This document shows, one piece after another, positions 1 through 5,273 of a stretch of 5,273 nucleotides of DNA. The stretch lies in NCBI GenBank assembly GCA_937899305.1, contig CALDJV010000155.1, positions 1 through 5,273 on the forward strand, given 5' to 3'. Made by a program: the position numbers and the translations under genes. The stretch is from an uncultured Cytophagaceae bacterium. GTDB lineage: Bacteria > Bacteroidota > Bacteroidia > Cytophagales > Microscillaceae. The notes below the pieces were generated by a model. The model ran no database searches and was not told the DNA's origin. It worked only from the letters and a program-made list of their open reading frames with translations. The stretch's first letter is position 1. Each line of letters opens with the position of its first letter.

Positions 1-73
1 GTTTAGCTTTGAGTGATTTTACTAAAATCTCGACACTTATTTTGAAAGCGTTACTAAGTTAGGGAAAAATACT

Positions 74-177
74 GATTCAAGTACCGTTTTCGGTGGTCTT
101 ACTGATAAGGAGACCAAATGAAACGGAAGGCATTTACCAATACCAAAGACTTACTCGTACAAATTGATCAATACTAA
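74..177 (+). pseudogene. Possible IS630-type transposase C-terminal remnant, frameshifted
   Basis: The plus strand reads VFGGLTDKETK then a stop at 119-121 in one frame. In the neighbouring frame, from 118, it reads MKRKAFTNTKDLLVQIDQY followed by TAA at 175. Joined, these follow the pattern near the C-terminus of IS630-family DDE transposases (F..LT.K....R..F.....L...I..Y), with F, L, T, K, R, L and I in register. What would normally follow (the region leading to a KPF-W-T type motif) is absent, and the upstream DDE part is not recognisable in positions 1-73. It is therefore at most a decayed fragment of about 30 codons, with a one-base deletion or two-base insertion near 112-120. Its last 27 bases are also the antisense 3' end of the TPR gene. 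An AAGGAG at 107-112 precedes the ATG at 118, but Bacteroidota rarely rely on such sites, so a genuine 19-residue peptide is less likely. The family call rests on a remembered pattern and not on a search. Confidence 0.4.
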
Positions 178-1836
178 TTGTTCATAATATTTCGGCTGGA
201 GCAGTTTCACCGATTTAAACAAATACTCATCGGCTTGTACTTCATACACTTTCTTAGGTAAAAGTGGGTACGACTGGGCAATTTTAGTAGCTCGATTGAC
301 ATAAGCCACCCCCGTTTCCAACGACTTGGCCTCTTGCCCATTCAAAAGCAAGGTTAATCCCACCGATTTCAAATATTGTGATAGTTTCAGGTCATAGTCT
401 TTGGGGTTGTGGCGGGCCAACTCTTCATACATCTGTAAAATACGTGCCTGATGAGATTCCTCATTGAGGCAATAGATCAACTCATGCATGTATTTGTGTG
501 GTTCGGCTAATGCCAAGGTCTCGTAGATTTTTACTGCCTTTTCTGGTTCCTGATTATTTTTATAGAACATGGCCAAACTCTCGTACAACTCGGTGGCATA
601 ACGGTGGGCGTGGGGATGGTTGGGATGGCTTTGCTTCAACTGCTGATAATGGTACCATTCGTTCAAGTAAATGTTTTCAATGGATTGATTATGGGACGTT
701 GAATGGCCAAAATTTTCTAGGTTCCACAAGATGGTCAATAACGCATAATTGTGTTTTTGAGGAATCTCTCTAGCCAGCTTTCGGCTAAGGCTCAACCCTT
801 TTTTATAATAGGTCAAGGCCACCGAATAACGTTCTTCTTCTGGAATACTGCTCCACTCCCGATACAAGTGCCCCATGCAATGTAGGTTGTAGATCATGCG
901 GGGCAAAAATTTTCCAGCATTCTGCTGGGCCTGAGCCTGATTGATTTCTAAAGCTTTTTGAAAAAATAGCAATGCGGTATTATGATGCTTGGACTCACGA
1001 TACCAATTACCCAAATATTCATAACATTCGGCCAAATAGGCTTTGTACTTTTGGGGCTCGGTAGCCACTAGTTTTTTGTAGTATTTCATTTGATTGTGAT
1101 ACAAACGAAACTCCGCCTGACGATACTCTGGCGCATCACAAAAACTGTATAAAAACGATGCCTTTTCAATCGCCTTTAGTTTTTGTTCTTCGGTAGTGGC
1201 CAACTCCATTGCTCGAAGGCACCAAGGCAAAATCTCTTCTTCGGTACGTGCTTTTTGTAAGGGATGACGTAATACCGAAGAAGCTGAACTTAAGTACTCT
1301 ACATAATACATCAGATAGGGGTAGTATTCATGATGTCGTATTGCTTCCCGAAAACAAGATTCGGCCTCGTCAAAAATTTCATTGGTGACCAAAAAGTGCG
1401 CTTTCAAAATCAAGAAACCGGCGAGGTGAGTAGGGTCAGTAATTGTTTCCAGACTTTGAGATGACATCAACAGTTGGCTTACCCTCGATAGTTTCCCTTC
1501 TATGAATGCTTCAAATATTTGTTGATACAAAGGAAAATCACCTCTGAACTGCTTGTCCGAAAATAGCAACAATAAATGCCGGACCTGCTTCAAGATGTTT
1601 TCTTTTTTTATCTGCAGGGCCGCTAGTTTAGGTTTCAAAGCAAAGTTTTGTTCTTCGGTTGCTTGAGCGATATTTTTCCGATATACCTCAATCAAATCAT
1701 CTTCATAAAAAGTGTATTGTTTCAGAAATTTTTGAAAAGAAAGTTGTTGAGGATTGATGGTACTGGATTGACCTTTTAGAATGATGGTATCGCTTTCTTC
1801 ATCAAAAAATAAGTATGGACGGGGTGTTTGTTCCAT
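151..1836 (-). CDS. Tetratricopeptide-repeat (TPR-like) helical protein, function unknown
   Basis: The protein has 561 residues from the ATG at 1836 and no signal peptide or membrane segment, so it is probably cytoplasmic. A short N-terminal piece (residues about 4-24, TPRPYLFF...ILKGQS) looks like two beta strands. A charged helical stretch follows (about 35-93). The rest is helical-repeat sequence with recognisable TPR-like units at about 137-170, 264-299, 314-356 and 411-446. The clearest are Y..LGNWYRE...N.ALLFFQKALEIN and YESLAMFYKNN.EPEKAVKIYE. TPRs mediate protein-protein contacts; no catalytic motif is visible and the partner is unknown. An in-frame TTG at 1917 would add 27 residues, but these are Cys-containing and low in repeat character, and the compact N-terminal domain begins right at the ATG, so I prefer the ATG. 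Neither start has a Shine-Dalgarno sequence. The gene is transcribed alone, from the promoter at 1985-2017. The last nine codons and the stop overlap the possible transposase remnant, so the C-terminus may have been altered by an old insertion. Confidence 0.85.
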   Translation of the reverse strand: MEQTPRPYLFFDEESDTIILKGQSSTINPQQLSFQKFLKQYTFYEDDLIEVYRKNIAQATEEQNFALKPKLAALQIKKENILKQVRHLLLLFSDKQFRGDFPLYQQIFEAFIEGKLSRVSQLLMSSQSLETITDPTHLAGFLILKAHFLVTNEIFDEAESCFREAIRHHEYYPYLMYYVEYLSSASSVLRHPLQKARTEEEILPWCLRAMELATTEEQKLKAIEKASFLYSFCDAPEYRQAEFRLYHNQMKYYKKLVATEPQKYKAYLAECYEYLGNWYRESKHHNTALLFFQKALEINQAQAQQNAGKFLPRMIYNLHCMGHLYREWSSIPEEERYSVALTYYKKGLSLSRKLAREIPQKHNYALLTILWNLENFGHSTSHNQSIENIYLNEWYHYQQLKQSHPNHPHAHRYATELYESLAMFYKNNQEPEKAVKIYETLALAEPHKYMHELIYCLNEESHQARILQMYEELARHNPKDYDLKLSQYLKSVGLTLLLNGQEAKSLETGVAYVNRATKIAQSYPLLPKKVYEVQADEYLFKSVKLLQPKYYEQLVLINLYE

Positions 1837-1984
1837 TGTATCGACAGTGTGCTCACAGAAATTGCTTTGTATCCTAAGTTGACAAAACTCTTTCGCCAAA
1901 CCACTTGCCAAGGTCAAACGAATTTGAGTTCTTAATGTAATATAAGAAAAAACCTGAATTATAGGAATGATTTAATAGATTAAT

Positions 1985-2017
1985 CAAATCTATTTTGCAA
2001 TTACCATTTATAACAAA
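1985..2017 (-). promoter_or_regulatory. Bacteroidota-type promoter for the TPR gene
   Basis: On the minus strand TTTG (2017-2014) is followed by 21 bases and then TAGATTTG (1992-1985). This is an exact match to the Bacteroidota primary sigma consensus of a -33 TTTG and a -7 TAnnTTTG, with a normal spacer. It predicts a transcript start near 1978 and a leader of about 140 nt before the ATG at 1836, or about 60 nt before the alternative TTG at 1917. An imperfect AT-rich dyad (GATTTAAT at 1969-1976 and ATCAAATC at 1983-1990, 7 of 8 bases pairing) overlaps the -7 element and the start point. It could be an operator or chance in AT-rich DNA. Confidence 0.65.
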
Positions 2018-2060
2018 ATTAAATTTGCCAAAACCTCAACAAACCCAATTATATCAACAA

Positions 2061-2125
2061 AAACAGCTATATGATACTCCTTACTACCCAAAGGTAGCCC
2101 AACTAGAGTTCATATAGCTATTTTT
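2061..2125 (-). terminator. Two-stem intrinsic terminator after the DUF4836 gene
   Basis: The outer stem is AGCTATATGA (2065-2074) with TCATATAGCT (2110-2119), 10 bp and perfect. It continues after one bulged base (2075) into ACTC (2076-2079) with GAGT (2106-2109). Inside sits a second small hairpin, CTACC (2084-2088) with GGTAG (2093-2097), loop CAAA. An A run (2059-2063) and a T run (2121-2125) flank the structure, so the minus-strand RNA ends in GUUUUUGUUG and the plus-strand RNA in AUUUUU. The T run touches the DUF4836 stop codon (2127-2125), so the gene ends directly in its terminator. The structure could work in both directions, but no plus-strand gene upstream needs it. Confidence 0.75.
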
Positions 2126-3924
2126 CATCGAGTATCTACCTCAGTACCTTCAGGCACAACTACATCGATGTAAATCAAATCAATTATTATTCGGCCACCG
2201 TAATCATATCTACTCCACACCGTACGCAAGATTACTTCCAAACTGTTTTTACTCTTATCGCTCAGGTTGAGCTCCATGCGAGCTTGGTAGTCTTTGCCTC
2301 TAGCTTTAAAGTTTTCAAACAAACTCAGGCTCTCTTGTAGCTTCCCAAATTTACCCTGTAATTGATCCTTGATGTTTTGTTGGGTACTTTTAGGAAACTT
2401 ATCAAAGCTAAGATTCATGTACATGTAGTTATTGTAATTGGTAGCTTCCCGAATCATTTTGTTATCAGCCAATCGTCCACTTTTCCCTTTATCTAGCATT
2501 TGCTCCAGTAGTTTTCTTTGGTTGCTCACCATCAATTGTTGCTTTTGAGCCACTATAAAAAATGGCATGTCTACCAATTCAATCTGATAATAGGGTTTAT
2601 CTTCTACCTTATTGGCCGATGCAAAAATTTTCAATGTCTCCATGATCTTTTTGGGAATCATATCGCTCTTGAAACTTACAATACCCAGCATTTCGGGCGC
2701 ATAAGTAGTCCGTACTTTGCGTGGAATCTCGTCCAGTCTCTTCCGAAAATCGGCTAACTGATCTGGGTCTACATCGTGCTCCTCAAGCATTTGATTTAGG
2801 TAGTCTCCATAAGGGGATTTTTTTTCCTCAATCTCAAATTTTTCAAAGCCAGTCATTGCGATCACCAATTCTCCCTGAAGTGCTTCCAATAGCTCATCAG
2901 CCGATAAATCTATTTCCTTGGCCTGCTTCTCAAATGCTTCCTCTACTCCCTCTACCCGCTTAAGCCAATCAAACAACCCTTTGAAGTTCCACGAAAACCC
3001 CATAAAACCTAGCAGTTGATCATGAGGAATACGTGACAACAATGCTTTACTCAAATTTTTGCCGTAAGTTCCTTTATAAAACTTTTGTAGGTTTTTATTT
3101 AAATCGTACTGGATGTCAAACAAAACTTGTCCTTTTTCAAAATTGAGGCTATACTGAACATATGAATCCTTGAAATCCAAGATTTCATCCAAAAGTTGCT
3201 GATCACGACTAGAGTAACGGTAGGCACTCAAAGCAGAAGTCATCCCTTTTTTAGCTGATTGCAAGCTGTACCAAACCGAAAAATCATTGTCTTTGGCCAG
3301 AAACTTATTAAAGTTCTTATTTGCGGCCAGTGAGTTTTCGTCATCTAAGTTAAAAAAACTGTGTAGGTAAGAGCGCGCTCTCAATCTACTACGTATGCCC
3401 GACCCTTCTTCTGACTTGATCATTATCATCACTTGATCGTTCCATCCAATCGCCGAGTATTTATCCTTCTCGATGTAGCTATAGCCTTCTTTGTCTTTTT
3501 TAATTTCCACATCCTTGTCTGCCAACTTGAGTGTTTTCTCGAAGTTGTCGGCATTTTGCATGGCTGCAACTAACCCAATATTTGAGCTAAAAGCCCCTCC
3601 TCCTGAATAGGTATAAAAGAATATTTTTTTCTGAAAATCAAGGCCAATTTTCGCAGGGTCATTCAGGTTTTCCAACACCAAATCATTCATCTCGTCATCT
3701 TCTTCCATGAGTTCTGCTTTCCATTTCTTGAATCCAGCCGAGTTTTTCAAACTTTTGAGATTTCCTTTTTGATATAGTTGTTGGAGGTCAACCGAAAATA
3801 CAGCAAGTGCTTGCTTGGGTATATATTTGGCGTGATTGTCTTGTGGTTGGGTACATTTAGTAAATAGGAAGGCAGCCCCGAGGGCCATCACCCATCCTAG
3901 TAAGTTTTGTTTTCGTATGATCAT
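2125..3924 (-). CDS. DUF4836 family lipoprotein
   Basis: The protein has 599 residues, starting at the ATG at 3924 after a very A/T-rich leader. Residues 1-23 form a signal peptide: basic MIIRKQ, then a hydrophobic core of about 8-21. Cys24 is the likely lipidation site, although the preceding FTK is a loose lipobox with Lys at -1. The mature part opens with YIPKQALAVFSVDLQQLYQKG, typical of the Bacteroidota family DUF4836. Other family-like features are an IGLDF...FFYTY segment (about 93-105), LLGFMGFSWNFKGLFDWL (about 304-321) and ALQGELVIAMTGF (about 348-360). The central region holds an acidic, charged helical insert (about 362-400). DUF4836 proteins are of the usual size of about 500-600 residues and have no established function; they are exported, probably to the periplasmic face or outer membrane. 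The last 25-30 residues (after about 571, YDYGGRIIIDLIYIDVVV...) form a hydrophobic, acidic tail past the usual NSL..IL ending and may be lineage-specific. The gene stands alone, closed by the hairpin at 2061-2125. No clear promoter was found. Confidence 0.82.
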   Translation of the reverse strand: MIIRKQNLLGWVMALGAAFLFTKCTQPQDNHAKYIPKQALAVFSVDLQQLYQKGNLKSLKNSAGFKKWKAELMEEDDEMNDLVLENLNDPAKIGLDFQKKIFFYTYSGGGAFSSNIGLVAAMQNADNFEKTLKLADKDVEIKKDKEGYSYIEKDKYSAIGWNDQVMIMIKSEEGSGIRSRLRARSYLHSFFNLDDENSLAANKNFNKFLAKDNDFSVWYSLQSAKKGMTSALSAYRYSSRDQQLLDEILDFKDSYVQYSLNFEKGQVLFDIQYDLNKNLQKFYKGTYGKNLSKALLSRIPHDQLLGFMGFSWNFKGLFDWLKRVEGVEEAFEKQAKEIDLSADELLEALQGELVIAMTGFEKFEIEEKKSPYGDYLNQMLEEHDVDPDQLADFRKRLDEIPRKVRTTYAPEMLGIVSFKSDMIPKKIMETLKIFASANKVEDKPYYQIELVDMPFFIVAQKQQLMVSNQRKLLEQMLDKGKSGRLADNKMIREATNYNNYMYMNLSFDKFPKSTQQNIKDQLQGKFGKLQESLSLFENFKARGKDYQARMELNLSDKSKNSLEVILRTVWSRYDYGGRIIIDLIYIDVVVPEGTEVDTR

Positions 3925-4366
3925 TTCTATTTATTTAATTATATATTTTGTCTATCAATGTATACTGAGTTTAGTTACAATTTGGTTTACTTTCGCTATA
4001 AAATTAACGGCTTTTTTGAATGCCCTTATTGACAATACCATTTTACTCAGCTAAGATTGTTGTTTTACAATACCTCACCAACATTTCTATCCATTTTTTT
4101 GTTGTTATTTTTTAACGACCCTACCCACCAGTTTTTAGCTATCATCCACAACTGTAGTTCAATGTTGCTAGGTGAAAGGTGAAAGCATAGACACACTGTT
4201 TGTTGCCCAAGTCGTTCATCAGCATCCGGCAAATTCAACCAACACTTCTCTAGGGTGTCATTTCTGACAAGAAAAGAACCTATTTGAAATGAGAACAATC
4301 ACCGTTGAGGATCCTTTAAATAACTTATTTTTTTACATCACATTTACACCTATAAAATAATGCAAT
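3925..4366. other. Divergent intergenic region without a convincing gene
   Basis: These 442 bases separate the minus-strand DUF4836 gene from the plus-strand STAS-like gene and should carry both promoters. The edges are very AT-rich (roughly 20% GC by hand count), while 4201-4260 reaches about 50% GC. The middle contains a tandem heptamer GGTGAAA-GGTGAAA (4171-4184), a repeated ACAATACC (4032-4039 and 4067-4074) and a weak hairpin ATTGT/ACAAT (4056-4071). A 77-codon open frame on the minus strand (4298-4065) starts with TTG and is rich in Trp and Cys. I do not call it a gene. No tRNA or rRNA is visible. Confidence 0.6.
4305..4333 (+). promoter_or_regulatory. Candidate Bacteroidota promoter for the STAS-like gene
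   Basis: TTG (4305-4307) is followed by 18 bases and then TATTTTTT (4326-4333). The latter matches TAnnTTTG in all but the last base. The predicted transcript start near 4340 leaves a leader of about 27 nt before the ATG at 4367, which suits the gene. The AT-rich surroundings make chance matches likely, so this is only a candidate. Confidence 0.35.
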
Positions 4367-4765
4367 ATGAAGATTCTTGAGTCTAAATATAAGTCAGTGA
4401 CATATCAGGAAGACAAGGCACTGTTAGTCACTCGATGGTACCCTGATAGTATTGAATTGGATGAATCTACTTTTAAAACTCAAATAAAAGCCTGGCTCAA
4501 CGAAGTAAAACGACTCCGACCAGCCAAGCTGTTGATAGATACGATGGACTTTCAGTTTATCATAGATCCCACAGTTCAAGATTGGTTCGACCAGGAAGTT
4601 TTTTCGGTTTACCCCCAAGCTGGTGTCCAAAAAAAAGCTTTTTTGGTATCTAAGGATATATTTGCACAAGTGGCTCTACAACAACACACCAGTGAAGTCA
4701 CCAACCAAACCTTTGAAGTTGCTTTTTTTGCGACTGAAACAGAAGCGCTGAAATGGCTTGACTAA
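4367..4765 (+). CDS. Small STAS/SpoIIAA-like fold protein
   Basis: The protein has 132 residues, soluble, without a signal peptide. The order of predicted elements fits the alternating beta-alpha STAS / SpoIIAA-like fold: strand 17-23 (KALLVTRW), amphipathic helix 35-49, strand 54-58 (KLLID), helix 67-80, strand 88-95 (KKAFLVS), helix 96-106, strand 115-121 (FEVAFF), and a C-terminal helix ETEALKWL (124-131). The last element is characteristic of small Bacteroidota proteins of this type. Family members include anti-anti-sigma factors and lipid- or membrane-associated proteins; the exact role here is unknown. The segment IDPTVQDWF (66-74) lies roughly where SpoIIAA has its phosphorylated MDSSG loop, which would put Thr69 near the phosphosite, but this alignment is by eye. 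The ATG at 4367 has no Shine-Dalgarno and sits in an A/T-rich leader. An out-of-frame ATG at 4360 opens only a six-codon frame. The gene is monocistronic, convergent with the receptor gene. Confidence 0.7.
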   Translation: MKILESKYKSVTYQEDKALLVTRWYPDSIELDESTFKTQIKAWLNEVKRLRPAKLLIDTMDFQFIIDPTVQDWFDQEVFSVYPQAGVQKKAFLVSKDIFAQVALQQHTSEVTNQTFEVAFFATETEALKWLD

Positions 4766-4770
4766 CCAAC

Positions 4771-4820
4771 AATAGCCCACCACATATTGAGCTTATATTA
4801 AATCAATGTAGTGGGCTATT
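4771..4820. terminator. Hairpin between convergent genes, probable bidirectional terminator
   Basis: AATAGCCCAC (4771-4780) and GTGGGCTATT (4811-4820) form a perfect 10-bp stem. Inside it, ATTGA (4786-4790) can pair with TCAAT (4803-4807), leaving a 12-base loop. The hairpin sits in the 67-bp gap between the STAS-like stop (4765) and the receptor stop (4833), where a shared terminator is expected. The U tracts are poor on both sides: plus-strand RNA continues CAAAAAUAUAG, and minus-strand RNA continues GUUGGUUAG after the stem's terminal AUU. Termination may be incomplete, or the stem may mainly protect the 3' ends. Confidence 0.65.
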
Positions 4821-4832
4821 CAAAAATATAGT

Positions 4833-5273
4833 CTAAAACTTTCCGCGTAAACTTACAATAAAATTACGTCCTGGCGCATTGAGTCCAGTGGCAAACACCC
4901 GGTAATGGGTGTCCAAAATATTTTCCACCGCCACCTGAAGCGTGAGCATAGGGTGCAAGTTGTAACTCAAGCGATAGTTAAAAGTCATCCAAGCCGGCAT
5001 TCCTTTATCAGGAACCGCAAACTGAGGACGATCTACACTCGAACCACTGTATTCATCCCAAAACTTCCAATACTGATAATTGACAAACAATTCATGTCGC
5101 ATTTGCTTTAATTTAAACTGTAGGCTTGTTTGACCAAAAGCGGGTGGTATGTGGTCTAAGTTTCGGTTACTGACCCCCTCAGTACGATCTTCTCCCTTGG
5201 TCCAAGAAAGTGATGAAAACAACAATATATTATGGCTCAGTTCTGCTCTAATGCTGGCAAAGGCACCATAAAT
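4833..5273 (-). CDS. TonB-dependent outer-membrane receptor, C-terminal part (5' end beyond the window)
   Basis: The reading frame stays open to the right edge of the window, giving 146 residues of the C-terminus beginning IYGAFASIRAELSHNILLFSS. No start lies in the window; the in-frame TTG at 5225 is internal. The sequence is the end of a TonB-dependent receptor beta-barrel. Alternating strands are visible, with RAELSHNILLFSSLSWTKGED, then LDHIPPAFGQTSLQF, LTLQVAVENILDTHYRVFATGLNAPGRNF, and a final strand ending in Phe (SLRGKF), the usual signal for outer-membrane barrel assembly. Such receptors import iron complexes, haem, cobalamin or other nutrients using TonB-ExbBD energy. The HYR.FA.G..APGRNF ending resembles haem/haemoglobin-type receptors, but the substrate cannot be fixed without the plug domain, which lies outside. 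The gene converges with the STAS-like gene across the hairpin at 4771-4820. Confidence 0.88.
   Translation of the reverse strand: MYGAFASIRAELSHNILLFSSLSWTKGEDRTEGVSNRNLDHIPPAFGQTSLQFKLKQMRHELFVNYQYWKFWDEYSGSSVDRPQFAVPDKGMPAWMTFNYRLSYNLHPMLTLQVAVENILDTHYRVFATGLNAPGRNFIVSLRGKF

Noticed and set aside
3..62. Plus-strand open stretch (LALSDFTKISTLILKALLS then stop) that might be the end of a gene entering from the left
   Set aside because: It has only 19 codons with no recognisable motif, so it cannot be distinguished from chance.
85..115. Small hairpins near the TPR 3' end (ACCG-TTTT-CGGT; GGTCT/AGACC) as a TPR terminator
   Set aside because: The stems are only 4-5 bp, with no following T run on the minus strand.
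498..773. 91-codon plus-strand open frame inside the TPR gene
   Set aside because: It is antisense to a clearly coding TPR region, with no domain and an improbable composition; a shadow frame.
2518..2963. Two plus-strand open frames of about 80 codons inside the DUF4836 gene
   Set aside because: Both lie antisense to a conserved coding sequence and show no family resemblance.
4065..4298. 77-codon minus-strand open frame in the intergenic region
   Set aside because: It starts with TTG, is unusually rich in Trp and Cys, has no recognisable domain, no clear promoter or ribosome site, and sits in a region of uneven composition.
4424..4669. 81-codon minus-strand frame across the STAS-like gene
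   Set aside because: It is antisense to a gene with a coherent predicted fold and carries no motif.
5223..5225. TTG as the start of the receptor gene
   Set aside because: The frame continues upstream to the window edge with typical beta-barrel sequence (IYGAFASIRAELSHN), so the TTG is an internal codon.

Overview
The window looks like chromosomal DNA from a marine or gliding-type Bacteroidota, probably a Cytophagales member. The evidence is low-GC DNA, a Bacteroidota-specific lipoprotein family (DUF4836), a TonB-dependent receptor, a near-perfect Bacteroidota promoter (TTTG / 21 nt / TAnnTTTG), and starts without Shine-Dalgarno sequences but with A/T-rich leaders. The species cannot be named from this sequence.

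Layout, left to right. Positions 1-177 hold no intact gene. A short, frame-broken plus-strand stretch (about 74-177) resembles the C-terminal end of an IS630-type transposase, and it runs into the 3' end of the next gene. Positions 151-1836 (minus) encode a 561-residue cytoplasmic TPR-type helical repeat protein with its own recognisable promoter at 1985-2017. An elaborate two-stem hairpin terminator at 2061-2125 closes the gene to its right. That gene, 2125-3924 (minus), encodes a 599-residue DUF4836 lipoprotein. A 442-bp divergent intergenic region (3925-4366) follows, with a local GC peak and no convincing gene. A small plus-strand gene (4367-4765) encodes a 132-residue protein with a predicted STAS/SpoIIAA-like fold. 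It converges on the 3' end of a TonB-dependent outer-membrane receptor (4833 to beyond 5273, minus), and a perfect 10-bp stem hairpin lies between them.

The genes do not form one obvious operon: each has its own spacing, promoter or terminator. The pairing of a cytoplasmic TPR protein whose N-terminus weakly resembles the SiaC/DUF1987 regulatory family with a SpoIIAA-like protein 2.5 kb away is suggestive of signalling functions, but that is inference. I see no CRISPR array, RNA gene or clearly new multi-gene system. The most interesting signals are the decayed transposase end shared antisense with the TPR gene's C-terminus, and the two structured terminators.
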